In this document: piece after piece, positions 17,432 to 27,005 of the stretch
Numbering within the stretch: position 1 is the stretch's first letter
How the letters are laid out: every line of letters starts with the position of its first letter
Source: Candidatus Zixiibacteriota bacterium
GTDB taxonomy: Bacteria > RBG-13-66-14 > B26-G2 > WVWN01
DNA length: 40,607 bases
Direction of reading: 5' to 3'
Assembly: GCA_030613505.1 (NCBI GenBank)
Contig: JAUWLW010000027.1
Span: 1 to 40,607, forward strand
Made by a program: the position numbers and the translations under genes
The notes under the pieces: model-generated
The model's database searches: none
What the model was told of the DNA's origin: nothing
The model's input: the letters and a program-made list of their open reading frames with translations, nothing else

Positions 17432-18091
17432 CTACGGAGGGGGCGGAACCTTGTAGCTCTTCAATTTATATTCGTGCATGTACCAACGAGAGTCGAATTC
17501 CCTACGATATCGGTAGTATACGAGTCCTACGTCCTTGGCGTAACATTCTTCGTACCTGTAAATGTCCGTGCCCTCCCGGTAGACGAGCGCGAGCTGCTTG
17601 CAGTCTTTGAAGTACCCTGCCGGCACCGTAATGTCCCTGACGTCGTTGAACTGGAGCATACAGGACGTTATTAGGCCAGTCTGCGACCAGGCCGTCCATT
17701 CCATGTCGTCCTCGATGAGGTACTCCCACCACGGGCACCTTAAGAGGTAGCATTTGTCGCCGTCATAGCCTAAAGTTATGTGCGTAACGGTGGGTATCTC
17801 GTGTAACCATTTACATTTGACTACGTACGACTCGAGGCCGTGGTAGTTATCGACTTTTTCCACGACCAGTAGTTCGTATTCGTTTTTCTCGGAACCGCTT
17901 CCGCTTGAACTATAGGAGTATTCATATACCCACGCGTTTCCGACGTTGAGCGGCATGAAGTGGGCGTAGCCGGTCTTCGGTTCTCCGCCCGGGGTAGGCC
18001 CAACACCCCCGTCGTCGTCCCCGCAATTCATGAAGGCTATAGATATAAAGGCGACAATGATGGGGGCAATTGCAACGGTCCTCTTTTTCAT
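17432..18091 (-). CDS. hypothetical lipoprotein
   Basis: This 219-residue lipoprotein has a hydrophobic signal and lipobox AFMNC with Cys23, followed by a Gly/Asp-rich spacer. The mature part begins FMPLNVGNAWVYEYSYSSSG, a pattern common in exported lipoproteins of FCB-type and delta-type bacteria. It carries several aromatic beta-strands and five Cys, but no recognised catalytic domain. I chose ATG 18091 over 18106 because GGAGG lies directly upstream (AAGGAGGATA). Its codons are more AT-rich than those of neighbouring genes, hinting at a different history or weak constraint. It has its own promoter and a shared terminator. Confidence 0.75.
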   Translation of the reverse strand: MKKRTVAIAPIIVAFISIAFMNCGDDDGGVGPTPGGEPKTGYAHFMPLNVGNAWVYEYSYSSSGSGSEKNEYELLVVEKVDNYHGLESYVVKCKWLHEIPTVTHITLGYDGDKCYLLRCPWWEYLIEDDMEWTAWSQTGLITSCMLQFNDVRDITVPAGYFKDCKQLALVYREGTDIYRYEECYAKDVGLVYYRYRREFDSRWYMHEYKLKSYKVPPPP

Positions 18092-18130
18092 ATTATCCTC
18101 CTTCATGTTTTAATTCTTTAATCCGTTAAA

Positions 18131-18159
18131 TACTTAACACGACTTTATCGCGTTGTCAA
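18131..18159 (-). promoter_or_regulatory. probable promoter of the lipoprotein gene
   Basis: Consensus TTGACA (18154-18159), 17 nt, then TAAGTA (18131-18136) preceded by TGT (extended -10 form) on the minus strand. The -35 box overlaps the TGA stop of the upstream glycosyltransferase gene. Confidence 0.5.
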
Positions 18160-19268
18160 CTATTTTTTATTATCCCCCGGTACCACGCCTCGGTTTCCTC
18201 GACCATCCGCGCCAGGCCGAACTTCTCGAGCGCGCGCCGCCTGGCCGCCTCGCCCAGGTCGCGGCGGCGCCGCTCGTTGCCGAGTATTTCCGTTAGAGCC
18301 GTGGCGAGCGCGTCCGCTTCGCCCGGGGGCGTGACGACGCCGGCGCCGTCGGCCAGCGCCTCGGCGTTCCCCCCCACGTCCGTCGCGACGCACGCCAGCG
18401 ACGACGACATCGCCTCCAACAGCGCGTTCGAAAAACCCTCGGCGTCGGAGGAGAGGGCGAAGACGTCCGCCGCGGCGAGGTCCTTCTCGACGTCGCGCGT
18501 GGGCCCCAGCAACCGGAGGAACGGCAAAAGGCCCAGCCGGCCGGCCTCGCCTACTATGCGGTCTTGCTCCGGGCCGTCGCCTACGAGGACCAGGTACGGC
18601 CTCGCGGCGGCGTCGAGGGCCGCGTGGACCTTCGCCAGCGCCCGCAGCAGAAGGGCGTGGTTTTTGACCGGATGCAGGTTGCCGACGTTGATTATGACCG
18701 CGGCGTCCGCCGGCAGGCGCAGCTCGTCGGCCCGTATAGCGTCGCGAGCTGAAGCGTACCGCGCGCGGTCGAAGCGGGTCGTGTCGACGCCGTTGTAAAT
18801 AACGCGAATTTTGGAGGCGTGCCGTTTGAGTACGGGCCGGTAGCGGTCGGCCACGCCGCGCGAGTTGCACCATATGCCGTCCGCCCGGGAAGCGACGTAG
18901 CGGTCCGCGAGAAAGTGGTACCGTCTCTTCCACGGGTCCGTCGAGAGGAACGACGTTATTATCGCCGGGACGCCGGCGCGCCGGCCGGCGACGACCCCCC
19001 ACAGGTTGGCGGCGGTGAGCTGGCAATGAAGCACGTCGGGGCGGGCGGCGGCCAGTATCTCTTTGAGCGCCCGGAGCCGCGCCCGCCGGGGCCGGTGGGG
19101 CACCGTTACCAGGCTCCCCGGCAGGTCGGCCGTCACGGCCGCGGTCCGCCCCTCCTCCGTTATCAGCATAACGTCGTGGCCGCGGTCCCGCAGGCCGCGC
19201 GCCAGGAGGAGGACTTGCCCTTCGGCGCCGCCGACGTCGAGCTGGCCTATGTAGATCGCTATCTTCAA
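18156..19268 (-). CDS. glycosyltransferase family 4 (GT-B fold)
   Basis: This 370-residue enzyme has the N-terminal Rossmann start with LDVGGAEGQVLLLARGL (residues 10-26), the linker region VIYNGVDTTRFDRARY, and the C-terminal nucleotide-sugar-binding half. That half carries INVGNLHPVKNHALLLRAL, LVLVGDGPEQ and the EX7E motif EGFSNALLE, followed by TDVGGNAEAL. It transfers a sugar from an activated donor, presumably onto an envelope glycan; donor and acceptor are unknown. Start is TTG 19268, 18 nt after the lipoprotein gene, as the last member of the glyQ-glyS run. No membrane segment, so a cytoplasmic or peripheral enzyme. Confidence 0.9.
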   Translation of the reverse strand: MKIAIYIGQLDVGGAEGQVLLLARGLRDRGHDVMLITEEGRTAAVTADLPGSLVTVPHRPRRARLRALKEILAAARPDVLHCQLTAANLWGVVAGRRAGVPAIITSFLSTDPWKRRYHFLADRYVASRADGIWCNSRGVADRYRPVLKRHASKIRVIYNGVDTTRFDRARYASARDAIRADELRLPADAAVIINVGNLHPVKNHALLLRALAKVHAALDAAARPYLVLVGDGPEQDRIVGEAGRLGLLPFLRLLGPTRDVEKDLAAADVFALSSDAEGFSNALLEAMSSSLACVATDVGGNAEALADGAGVVTPPGEADALATALTEILGNERRRRDLGEAARRRALEKFGLARMVEETEAWYRGIIKNS

Positions 19269-19286
19269 ATGGTCGGTTTTACTTCC

Positions 19287-21311
19287 CTAGCCGGGGAAGG
19301 GTGGCCGCTCCTTCGGCTTCGGCGCTTCCGGGGGCGCCGTCGGCTCGGCCGGGGCTCCTTCCGCGGTCGCGGGTTCCTCTTCGGCTTCCGGTTTCTTCTT
19401 CGGCAAACGGTAGAGGGTAGCGACGGCGACGTCGAATGCGCGCTCGTCGGGCTGCTCGCCCCATATCGCGAAGGCGGCTATTATGTGGCGCCGCTCGACG
19501 TCCCAGCTTCCGGCGACGAGGGTGAGCTTTTTCTTTTCGCCCGGCGCCAGCGACGCTACGGTCGTGCGGCTCGCGCGGCCGGTTTTTATCCCGCCCGTCG
19601 CCGCCAGCGAGACGTCGACGTCGCGAAGCGGTTCATCGCCGACGTTCTGGAGCGAGACGTTAACGCGCGGGCCGCCGAAGACGCGGTCGATGCGGACCTT
19701 GAGCGGCATCGTGCCGTGCCGCTCGCGGAGGCGGGTGAAGGCCGCGGCGCCGGCGACGGCGTAATCCATGCAGGTGAACTCCTCGCCGCGCCGGGAGTAC
19801 AGGGCCCGCTCGAAGTCGTGCCAAAATAACCCCTCCAGGTTGCCGCGGCCGTAAAAGCCGTTGACCGCCGCCACGTACCGGTCGTACATCTCGTACGGCT
19901 GGTTCACGCCGGGGTTCCATTTGTTCTGCAAGAGGTAGCGGTCGACGCTTACGCCGGGGACGGCGTTCACCTGCCCCTGGTTCAAGTATTCGGGCCAACG
20001 CTTTATAAGGTAATCGAACTCGTCCTTCGTCGCGTCGTACAGCATCACCATACAGTAGTCCACGCCGGCGTCGTTCAACATCAATATATCCTGGCCGTGC
20101 TGGTGGCCCATCTCCCAGCCGAGCGTGAAGGTGAACAACGGCTTCGTAATGCCGGCCTCCTCTTTTATCCGCTTCACGGTCAGGGCCACTTTGCGGGCGC
20201 GCCACCACTGCCACAGCTCGATGGTACGCTCGTCGCGGCTGCGCAGCTTCGTCACCAGCCACCACATCTTGCCCTCGAGCGAGCGCGCGTCCCAGTCCGC
20301 CGGGACGTCGAGGGCGAGGTCTTCCACGAACTCGTCCGCCAGCTCGTAGCCGCCGAAGCCGGTTCGGATGTAGTCGATGCCGACGTAGTCGTAGCGGGGG
20401 TCGTTCTGGAGTTTGCGCGCTAGCTCGACCACCTGTTGAAAGCGTCGCTCGTCGTTCAACGATATATGCAGCGTATAGAAGAATTGCCCCTCGACGAGGT
20501 TGCGCGAGAACTTGTAGGGGAGCGGGACCTGGGTCTTGCCGTAGGGCAGGAACGCGCCGAGCCAGGCGCCGAACTTCAGGCCCCGGCTGCGACACTCGTC
20601 GGCCAACTTGGGCCCGAAGTCGAGGTTGTACCGGTACCACGGCTCCTCCATCGTCGGCGCGTACATCGCCTTCGTGATGCCCACCAGCGAGAAGAACGCG
20701 TCGGCGCCCATGAACTCCGCCCAGTCGGCCAGCGCTTTCCAGTCGCGATGTTCGCCGGGCGACGCCACGGCCAGCCGCTCCCACTTACCGTCGGACTCGA
20801 GCGTGACCACGCACAGCGGCTTGGCCGGCCTCTTGGGCTTGCGGCCGGCGATGACGAAATCCGCGGCCGCCTCTATGGAGCCCGCGGCCGTCTCGGCGAC
20901 CACCTCGGCGCGGTATGTACCGAGCGGCGGGTTCCACGGGACGGGCCAACGCGCGACGAAAGCGCCGTCCTCCCGCTCGCGCCACTTGAGCTCTTTTATT
21001 TTGCCCACCGTCGTCACGGCGTCGCCGCCGCGGGTTATAACGCCCCGCAAGTTCTCCGCGGCGACGTCGCCCAGGGCGTCGCGGTCCACGGCGACGCGAA
21101 CTTCGACGACGCCGTAGCGCGGGTACGCCGGCTTCGACGTCGTTACGACGAGCGGGCCGCTTGGCACTTCAGCGGTGGTTGGAGGCGGGCCGGCGTCGGA
21201 GGGTTGTTTACCGCACGGCCCGCACGAGAGGAGAAGCAGCGCCGCGAGTACGGCCGAGGCGGCGGCGGTCGCCAAACAACGGTGCGTCGATTCCCGTCGC
21301 CACTTGGCCAT
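19287..21311 (-). CDS. lipoprotein with glycosidase-like (GHL10-type) TIM barrel
   Basis: This 674-residue exported lipoprotein has lipobox LLLLSC (Cys30). An Ig-like N-terminal domain (about 50-165; VTTSKPAYPRYGVVEVRV) precedes a long central domain resembling the GHL10/DUF4015-type glycoside-hydrolase-like barrels. Evidence is FGPKLADECRSRGLKFGAWLG, a BDY-type acid motif in RYDYVGIDYIRTGFGG, and later strands LFTFTLGWEM and DYCMVMLYDATKDEFDY. A second beta-sandwich (about 560-640) and a Pro/Glu-rich tail follow. It probably acts on a polysaccharide at the cell surface or periplasm. It is 5 nt after the preceding gene and 18 nt before the glycosyltransferase. Substrate unknown; the fold call is moderate. 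Confidence 0.75.
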   Translation of the reverse strand: MAKWRRESTHRCLATAAASAVLAALLLLSCGPCGKQPSDAGPPPTTAEVPSGPLVVTTSKPAYPRYGVVEVRVAVDRDALGDVAAENLRGVITRGGDAVTTVGKIKELKWREREDGAFVARWPVPWNPPLGTYRAEVVAETAAGSIEAAADFVIAGRKPKRPAKPLCVVTLESDGKWERLAVASPGEHRDWKALADWAEFMGADAFFSLVGITKAMYAPTMEEPWYRYNLDFGPKLADECRSRGLKFGAWLGAFLPYGKTQVPLPYKFSRNLVEGQFFYTLHISLNDERRFQQVVELARKLQNDPRYDYVGIDYIRTGFGGYELADEFVEDLALDVPADWDARSLEGKMWWLVTKLRSRDERTIELWQWWRARKVALTVKRIKEEAGITKPLFTFTLGWEMGHQHGQDILMLNDAGVDYCMVMLYDATKDEFDYLIKRWPEYLNQGQVNAVPGVSVDRYLLQNKWNPGVNQPYEMYDRYVAAVNGFYGRGNLEGLFWHDFERALYSRRGEEFTCMDYAVAGAAAFTRLRERHGTMPLKVRIDRVFGGPRVNVSLQNVGDEPLRDVDVSLAATGGIKTGRASRTTVASLAPGEKKKLTLVAGSWDVERRHIIAAFAIWGEQPDERAFDVAVATLYRLPKKKPEAEEEPATAEGAPAEPTAPPEAPKPKERPPFPG

Positions 21312-21316
21312 TTCGT

Positions 21317-22243
21317 TTACCCGGAACTTATTATGAAATTTACCGCGACGCCGGCGAGCGTCTTCGGGAGGTGTATTTCGGCGAGCGTCGCGGCCAGCGC
21401 GGCGGCGTCGTCTTCGGCCGGGGACGGTTCGAACGCGATAGCGCTCGGCCGGCCCGAGCCGTCGACGACGAAGGAGACTTTGGTTTCCTCTTGGGCCGTA
21501 ATGAGCTCGGGAGATACGGCCAGGAGGGTGTCGTAAAGGGGGAAAGAGTTGTATTGCAGCGCGCGGAAGAGGGCGCGGTACTCGTCCGCGGCTACCGGTT
21601 TGCCGCCGCGCGTCGCCGAGAGCCGCTCGTACGGATAGGGTATCAGCGTGACGGTCGCGGCAAAGTTTACGTCGGCCGCCGTGGGCGAAAAGACGAGGTG
21701 GGCCGCCCGTTCGGCGAAGGGGGCGTTCAACTCGCCCGGCGCGCCGGCCACCGCGGCCGCGGCCGTGGCGCCGTTCTCGTCCAATTTAAACTCGAGCTGC
21801 AACGTGAGCGGCGTCACTAAATACGGCGGCGACGTCTCGAGCGTAAAGGGCCGGGCGATGGTTGGGACCCGCTCCGCCAGCTCCCCGGCCAGGGTGTCGC
21901 GAAGCCCGCGAAGCCCTTCCGGAAGCTCCGAACCCTCGGGCGTTCGAAGTACGGCAACGCCGCTCACCTCGGCGCGCGGCAGGCGGGAGACGGCGGCGAG
22001 GCTCCAGGGGAAGGCGGCCGGCGCGAGCAATTCCTGTTCGGCGGCGAAGACGAGCCGCCGCTCGAGGCCCGCGACGTCGGGCGCTTCTACCCCCTCGGGG
22101 CGAGGGACGTAAACCGGGGCGCGCGTCACGTGATGTTTGTAAAATCCCCACAGCGCCAGCCCCAAAAGGGTGGCGATGACCAGGCCGTAGCTTACGGTTC
22201 GGACGACACGCGTGGGGATGGGTTTTCGCCGGATTATTACCAC
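21317..22243 (-). CDS. membrane-anchored protein with TonB-like C-terminus
   Basis: This 308-residue protein has a basic N-terminus and one transmembrane segment (about residues 18-34; YGLVIATLLGLALWGFY), so most of it should be periplasmic. A Pro/Glu-rich stretch leads to a beta-rich body. The last 90 residues (VSFVVDGSGRPSAIAFEPSP, then HLPKTLAGVAVNFIISSG) resemble the strand-helix-strand TonB C-terminal fold. No ExbB or ExbD gene is near. Start is GTG 22243; no clear ribosome site. It sits between glyS and the glycosidase-like gene. The TonB likeness is from pattern only. Confidence 0.65.
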   Translation of the reverse strand: MVIIRRKPIPTRVVRTVSYGLVIATLLGLALWGFYKHHVTRAPVYVPRPEGVEAPDVAGLERRLVFAAEQELLAPAAFPWSLAAVSRLPRAEVSGVAVLRTPEGSELPEGLRGLRDTLAGELAERVPTIARPFTLETSPPYLVTPLTLQLEFKLDENGATAAAAVAGAPGELNAPFAERAAHLVFSPTAADVNFAATVTLIPYPYERLSATRGGKPVAADEYRALFRALQYNSFPLYDTLLAVSPELITAQEETKVSFVVDGSGRPSAIAFEPSPAEDDAAALAATLAEIHLPKTLAGVAVNFIISSG

Positions 22244-22291
22244 GGCTCGGAAAGGGAATGCGCCCCGGCGGCAACGCCGGCGAGCGCGGGT

Positions 22292-24448
22292 TTACTCATA
22301 TTCCTCTTCGCCGCGCAGGCGGGTGAAGTCGGCGAACGTGAGAAATAAGTCCGCGAGCAGTTGCATGAGCGCCAACCGGTTGGAACGCAGTCGCTCGTCG
22401 TCGCACATCACCATGACCTCGTCGAAGAATTTATCCACCGTGGGCCGCATCGTCGCCAGGAGCTTCAACGCTTCGTCGTGGTCGCCGGCCGCGACGGCGG
22501 CCCGCACCGCCGACTCGGCCTCGTGGTATTCCTCGAGCAGCTGCCTTTCCTCGTCCTCGACCAGCAACCCTTCGTCCAGTTCGCCCCAGGCCAGGTTCCT
22601 CTCTCGCCCTTGGCGCAGGATGTTTATAGGCCGCTTGAAAGCGATGGCGAGGGGGATGTATTCCTCCCGGTCTTCGTAGAGGGCCGCCAGCGCCGACAGG
22701 CGTTTGAGCAGGTCCGCCGGCCGGCGCGCCGGCAGCGCTAGGACAGCGTCCGCCATGTCGTCGCGGAAGCCGCGCTCCAGGAAATTTTGGCGGAGACGGC
22801 TTAGTACGAAGTCCAGGACGTCGTTTGCGACCTCTTTGCCGTCCGCGAATTCCGCAGCTTGCGCCACGGCGTCCTCGAGCGTCACCGCGGCGACGTCCCC
22901 CTCTTCATCTTCGAGTAGCAACCGGTACAGGCCGATGGCCGCGCGCCGCAGGCCGAAGGGGTCTTTAGCGCCGGTGGGGCGGTGGCCGGCGGCGAAAAGG
23001 CTCGCCAGCGTGTCGAGCCGGTCGGCGAGCGACAGCACCCGGCCGAGCTTCGTCGCCGGGAGCGGGTCGTCCGCGGCGACGGGGCGGTAGTGCTCGCCAA
23101 TAGCTTTCGCGACGGCGCCCGGCTCGCCCGCCGCTTCGGCGTAGAGTTTGCCCATCGTGCCCTGGAGGTGGGCGAACTCCTTCTCGCGGACCATTTGCGA
23201 CGTGAGGTCCGCTTTGCAGAGGGCCGCGGCCCGGGCGAGGTCGGCTCGCTCCTCGGCCGCCAGGTCCAGGCGTTCGGCCAACGTCGCGGTCAACTTCGCG
23301 AGGCGAGCCGCCTTGTCGGCCAGCGTGCCCGCCCCCTCGGCGAAGACGACGCCGTCGAGCGCCGCGGCCATGTCGGCCAGCGGCGTCTGCTTGTCGACTT
23401 CCCAGAAGTACGCGGCGTCGGCCAGGCGCGCCGCCAGCACGCGCTCCAGGCCGGCGCGGACGTTGTCCTCGGCCTCCGGCCGCGCGTTGTGAACCGCGAA
23501 GAACCGGGGCTCGAGCTCGCCCTTTTTATTCCGTACCGGGAACAGGTGGAGGTAACCCAACAGCGCGGCCTCCACCACCTCCGCCGGCAGGGACGAATAC
23601 TTTTCGTCGAAGTCGCCGGCGACGAGCGACGGCGCCTCGACTTCGTCCAGCACGCGCGCGAAAGTCCACTTCACGTGATAGTCGGCTTTCTCGAAGTAAT
23701 CCGACGCTACGCCTATCTTCTTTAGTTGAGTCGTGACCCTCCGCCGCCGGCTTTCAACGTCGACGACGACGCCGAGCTCTTTTTCGTAAAAACGCTGCAA
23801 AGCCTTTTCGTTAACTATAATGCCTTCTTCGTCGAATACTGCTCTAAGGTCTTTCGGCCCGGGCGCTATCGTCCGGTGGCCGTACGATTGGCTGCCGGCT
23901 TTGAGTCCCGCATATTCGGCGGGCACGACCGCGCCGCCGTACAGGCATACTAGCCATCTTACGGGTCGCGGGAACGGCACGCCGGCCTGAGGCCAGCGCA
24001 TCGTCTTGGGGAAGGGCAACGCCGATATTAGTTCGGGGATCAGCTCGGCCAGGACTTCCGGCGCGGCTCGAGCCGGCGACGCCACGTCCGCGGCGAGGTA
24101 CTCGCCCTTGGCCGTCTCTTCGAAGAGGAGGTCTTCTTCGGCTACGGCCCACTTTTTGAGGAAGCCCCGGCCGGCGGCGGTGAGCTCCCCGTCGTCGTAG
24201 GCGACGCTCTTCGGTGGCCCGACGACGCGCTTGACCTCGGGCTGCTGGCTTCCCGGTACGCCCTTGGCGACGACGAGCAGGCGCCGGGGCGTCGCAAACG
24301 TCGATACCGAAGCCGCCGGCAGTCGAGCCTCGGCCAGAAGTTGCGTCGTTAGCGTAGCCAGCTGACGTCGCCCGTCCGCTACGGCCGCGGGCGGCAGCTC
24401 CTCGCAGCCTATCTCCAGCAACAAGTCTTTGCGTTTATCCGTCGTCAT
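22292..24448 (-). CDS. glyS: glycyl-tRNA synthetase, beta subunit
   Basis: GlyS (718 residues) is the beta chain of the bacterial alpha2beta2 glycyl-tRNA synthetase and holds the tRNA-binding parts. The start [20 protein letters not shown] is typical, followed by RVVGPPKS and the HD-like core ([29 protein letters not shown]). The end is a DALR-type anticodon-binding domain ([20 protein letters not shown]). The ATG at 24448 overlaps the glyQ stop by 14 nt, so translation is coupled. Length is near the family norm of about 690. Confidence 0.96.
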   Translation of the reverse strand: MTTDKRKDLLLEIGCEELPPAAVADGRRQLATLTTQLLAEARLPAASVSTFATPRRLLVVAKGVPGSQQPEVKRVVGPPKSVAYDDGELTAAGRGFLKKWAVAEEDLLFEETAKGEYLAADVASPARAAPEVLAELIPELISALPFPKTMRWPQAGVPFPRPVRWLVCLYGGAVVPAEYAGLKAGSQSYGHRTIAPGPKDLRAVFDEEGIIVNEKALQRFYEKELGVVVDVESRRRRVTTQLKKIGVASDYFEKADYHVKWTFARVLDEVEAPSLVAGDFDEKYSSLPAEVVEAALLGYLHLFPVRNKKGELEPRFFAVHNARPEAEDNVRAGLERVLAARLADAAYFWEVDKQTPLADMAAALDGVVFAEGAGTLADKAARLAKLTATLAERLDLAAEERADLARAAALCKADLTSQMVREKEFAHLQGTMGKLYAEAAGEPGAVAKAIGEHYRPVAADDPLPATKLGRVLSLADRLDTLASLFAAGHRPTGAKDPFGLRRAAIGLYRLLLEDEEGDVAAVTLEDAVAQAAEFADGKEVANDVLDFVLSRLRQNFLERGFRDDMADAVLALPARRPADLLKRLSALAALYEDREEYIPLAIAFKRPINILRQGRERNLAWGELDEGLLVEDEERQLLEEYHEAESAVRAAVAAGDHDEALKLLATMRPTVDKFFDEVMVMCDDERLRSNRLALMQLLADLFLTFADFTRLRGEEEYE

Positions 24449-25319
24449 TTCCGGCGAGACGCTCTTTCTCTTTTTCCAGCCGGGCGCGCGCGACGGCCCG
24501 GGCGAGGTTGCGGACGCGGGCGATGTAGTTGGCGCGCTCGGTAACGCCGACGGCGCCGCGCGCGTCCAGCAGGTTGAACGTGTGGGAGCATTTCAGGAGG
24601 TAATCGTGCGCCGGGTAAACCAGGCCGGCCTCGGCCAGCCGCCGACACTCCGCCTCGTACATATCGTACAGGCGGAAGAGCATGGCCACGTCGGCCTCGT
24701 CCAGGGCGTAGATGGATTGTTCTCGTTCCTCCTCGTGACGCATCTCGGCGTACGACATACCGGCGCCCCACGTAATATCATATAGGCTGTCGACGCCCGC
24801 CAGGAAAGCGGCGATGCGCTCCAGGCCGTAGGTCAGCTCTACCGTGACGGGGTCGCAGTCGTACCCGCCCATCTGTTGGAAATATGTGAACTGCGTAATC
24901 TCCACGCCGTCGAGCAGGACCTGCCAGCCCAGGCCCCAGGCGCCGAGGGTGGGCGATTCCCAGTCGTCCTCGTCGAAGCGAAGGTCGTGCAGCTCGGGCT
25001 CGACGCCTATGGCGCGGAGGCTGCCGACGTATTGGTCCATAATGTCTTCGGGGGCCGGCTTCAATACGACCTGGTACTGATAGTGGAGGTAGAGGCGGTG
25101 GGGGTTTTCGCCGTAGCGGCCGTCGCGGGGGCGGCGCGCCGGCGACACGAACGCGGCCCGCCACGGCGCCGGGCCCAGCGCGCGCAGGAACGTCGCGGTG
25201 TGGAAGGTCCCCGCGCCCGACTCCACGTCGCCGGGTTGGACGATGACGCAGCCGCGCTCGGCCCAATAAGCCGCCAGGGCGGCGGCCAGGTCCTGCAAGG
25301 ATTGGGGATTTTTATTCAC
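24435..25319 (-). CDS. glyQ: glycyl-tRNA synthetase, alpha subunit
   Basis: GlyQ (294 residues) is the class II catalytic alpha chain. Visible motifs are [43 protein letters not shown], and [21 protein letters not shown], followed by [11 protein letters not shown]. The usual HPATF is HTATF here. Start is GTG 25319 with AAGGG about 8 nt upstream. It is first in the glyQ-glyS-TonB-like-lipoprotein-glycosyltransferase run and has its own promoter at 25359-25388. The substrate tRNA-Gly is encoded at 1179-1250. Confidence 0.96.
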   Translation of the reverse strand: MNKNPQSLQDLAAALAAYWAERGCVIVQPGDVESGAGTFHTATFLRALGPAPWRAAFVSPARRPRDGRYGENPHRLYLHYQYQVVLKPAPEDIMDQYVGSLRAIGVEPELHDLRFDEDDWESPTLGAWGLGWQVLLDGVEITQFTYFQQMGGYDCDPVTVELTYGLERIAAFLAGVDSLYDITWGAGMSYAEMRHEEEREQSIYALDEADVAMLFRLYDMYEAECRRLAEAGLVYPAHDYLLKCSHTFNLLDARGAVGVTERANYIARVRNLARAVARARLEKEKERLAGNDDG

Positions 25320-25358
25320 GGCTCGGCCCTTTTCGTTAAACCTGCGTCTTGTGGCCTT

Positions 25359-25388
25359 AATATAATATGTTTATTGGGCCGATATCAA
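25359..25388 (-). promoter_or_regulatory. sigma70-type promoter of glyQS
   Basis: TTGATA (25383-25388), an 18-nt spacer and TATATT (25359-25364) on the minus strand, between the thiE terminator and glyQ. The leader (about 35 nt) is too short for a leader peptide. Confidence 0.6.
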
Positions 25389-25390
25389 AT

Positions 25391-25411
25391 AAAAAGGCCG
25401 CCGCCGCGGCC
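25391..25411 (-). terminator. Rho-independent terminator after thiE
   Basis: A 6-bp stem GGCCGC/GCGGCC with a 4-nt loop (25396-25411) is followed by TTTTT (25391-25395) on the minus strand, 28 nt after the thiE stop. Confidence 0.75.
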
Positions 25412-25438
25412 GGAAGGTGGTACGCGTCTGGGCCGTTT

Positions 25439-26083
25439 TTATTCCGCGACGTCGACGTCGGGCCGCTTCTCGCCCTTCCAGGATTTGAACGCGTTCACCA
25501 GCCCCGCCGCGGCCTCGCGGGGCGAGCGGTGGCTCGCGACGGCCGAGATGACGGCGACGCCGTCCGCGCCCGCGGAGAGTACCGCGCCCACGTTCTCGGC
25601 GGTTATCCCGCCGATGGCGATTATGGGTATCTCTATTTCACGCCGGGCCCGATTCAATTCCTCCAGGCCCACGGGCGAGGCGTCCGGCTTGGAGGGCGAC
25701 CGGAAGACGGCGCCGAGGTATACGTAATCGGCTCCCTCCGTTTCGGCCTGGATCGCCTCGGCGACGCTGTGGCACGAGACGCCTATTTTGAAGGGCGAGC
25801 GGAGGACGGCGCGCGCGGCCGCCACCGGCAGCGAGTGGCCGGCGAGGTGCACGCCGGCGGCGCCGGCCGCCAGCGCCACGTCGGCGCGGTCGTTGACGTA
25901 GAGCGAGGCGCCGACGCGGTCGGCGATCTCGCGTATTATTTTGGCTAAAGGGAAGAGCTCGCGGGCGGTGGCGCCCTTAAGGCGCAGCTGGACCGCGTCC
26001 ACGCCTCCCTCCAGCGCTTCTTCGGCGAGCGCCAGCAGCCGCTTCTCGTCGCGTTCGTCGGGGGTAACGAGGACGACGTTCAA
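25439..26083 (-). CDS. thiE: thiamine-phosphate synthase
   Basis: ThiE (214 residues) couples the pyrimidine HMP-PP with thiazole phosphate to make thiamine phosphate. The family pattern is present: [10 protein letters not shown] (usually QLREK), [57 protein letters not shown] and [11 protein letters not shown] start it at TTG 26083, whose bases overlap the thiG stop as TTGA. The long upstream extension in the same frame is Arg-rich and is the antisense-like shadow of thiG. A terminator follows 28 nt after the stop. No other thi genes except thiG are in the window. Confidence 0.93.
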   Translation of the reverse strand: MNVVLVTPDERDEKRLLALAEEALEGGVDAVQLRLKGATARELFPLAKIIREIADRVGASLYVNDRADVALAAGAAGVHLAGHSLPVAAARAVLRSPFKIGVSCHSVAEAIQAETEGADYVYLGAVFRSPSKPDASPVGLEELNRARREIEIPIIAIGGITAENVGAVLSAGADGVAVISAVASHRSPREAAAGLVNAFKSWKGEKRPDVDVAE

Positions 26084-26856
26084 CGGACCACGCCCTCGGT
26101 CGGGCTGGAGGCGGAGGCGTACGGCTTCTTGGGAATGCGGCCGGCCTCGTACGCCAGGCGGCCCGCGACGACGGCGTCGCGCATGGCCTTGGCCATCTTG
26201 ACCGGGTCCCGGGCCTGGGCGACGGCGGTGTTTATGAGGATGCCGTCGATGCCGAGTTCCATCGCGCGGCAAGCGTCGGAAGCGGTGCCCACGCCGGCGT
26301 CCACGATGACCGGGACCGAGACCGCCTCCATGATGAGTTGGATGTTGAGTTCGCTTTGGATGCCCATCCCCGAGCCGATGGGCGCGGCGAGGGGCATCAC
26401 CGTCGCGGCGCCCGCGTCCTCCAGTTTTTTCGCCATTATGGGGTCGTCGTTGGTGTAGGGCAGGACCGTAAAGCCTTCTTTTACCAGCGTTTCGGTCGCC
26501 CGCAGCAGCTGTTCGGTGTCGGGCAAGAGCGTCTTTTCGTCGCCGATTACCTCCAACTTGACCATGTCGGAGAATCCCGCGGCCCGTCCCAGCCGCGCCG
26601 TGCGCACGGCTTCGTCGGCGTTATAGCACGCCGCGGTATTGGGCAAAATTGTTATTTTTTCCGTGTCGATGTAGTCCAATAACGACGGCTTACCGGCCTT
26701 GACGGCGTCGAGGTCGATGCGCCGCACGGCGACGGTTACGATCTGCGTGCCGCCGGCCTCGAACGCTTTCCTCATCACGTCGAGGTCGTCGTATTTGCCG
26801 GTCCCGAGTATAAGCCGCGACGCGTATTCTTTGCCTTCGATCTTAAGGGAATTCAT
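26080..26856 (-). CDS. thiG: thiazole synthase
   Basis: ThiG (258 residues) builds the thiazole phosphate of thiamine from deoxyxylulose phosphate, ThiS thiocarboxylate and dehydroglycine. It has the TIM-barrel pattern: [35 protein letters not shown], the Schiff-base Lys100 in [10 protein letters not shown], and [10 protein letters not shown] and [10 protein letters not shown]. Family fit is strong. Start is ATG 26856 with a GAGGT site (CTCGAGGTGCGGCACT). thiS, thiF and thiH are not nearby, so the sulfur-carrier supply must be encoded elsewhere. No TPP riboswitch is recognisable in the 5' region. Confidence 0.95.
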   Translation of the reverse strand: MNSLKIEGKEYASRLILGTGKYDDLDVMRKAFEAGGTQIVTVAVRRIDLDAVKAGKPSLLDYIDTEKITILPNTAACYNADEAVRTARLGRAAGFSDMVKLEVIGDEKTLLPDTEQLLRATETLVKEGFTVLPYTNDDPIMAKKLEDAGAATVMPLAAPIGSGMGIQSELNIQLIMEAVSVPVIVDAGVGTASDACRAMELGIDGILINTAVAQARDPVKMAKAMRDAVVAGRLAYEAGRIPKKPYASASSPTEGVVR

Positions 26857-26908
26857 AGTGCCGCACCTCGAGGTTTATCTTCGTACGTAGATTCGTTCGT
26901 TTCGGAGG

Positions 26909-26937
26909 ATAGTATCACATCTGCGCCGCCGCAACAA
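26909..26937 (-). promoter_or_regulatory. promoter of thiG-thiE
   Basis: TTGTTG (26932-26937), 17 nt, then TACTAT (26909-26914) on the minus strand, with a TGTGA context just before the -10 box. The predicted 5' leader is about 45 nt and shows no TPP-aptamer motif. Confidence 0.5.
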
Positions 26938-26944
26938 GGGGAAC

Positions 26945-26974
26945 AAAAAAACGGGGCCGCTGTGGCAGCCCCGT
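26945..26974 (-). terminator. Rho-independent terminator of the small lipoprotein gene
   Basis: On the minus strand a 7-bp stem (ACGGGGC/GCCCCGT, with a mismatch and extra pairs inward) spans 26951-26974 and is followed by a run of seven T (26945-26951). It lies 32 nt after the stop at 27006. Confidence 0.88.
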
Positions 26975-27005
26975 CAAATTGCCTTGGTTAACGAACCTTA
27001 GGCTA

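Noticed and set aside
20436-21536. A plus-strand open frame of 366 codons opposite the glycosidase-like gene
   Set aside because: Antisense shadow; the minus strand has a lipobox and barrel motifs.
26084-26272. N-terminal extension of thiE by 63 residues
   Set aside because: The extension is Arg/His-rich, lies inside thiG, and the TTG at 26083 gives the normal ThiE length with TTGA coupling.
26857-27000. TPP riboswitch upstream of thiG
   Set aside because: The conserved CUGAGA and downstream aptamer motifs are absent.
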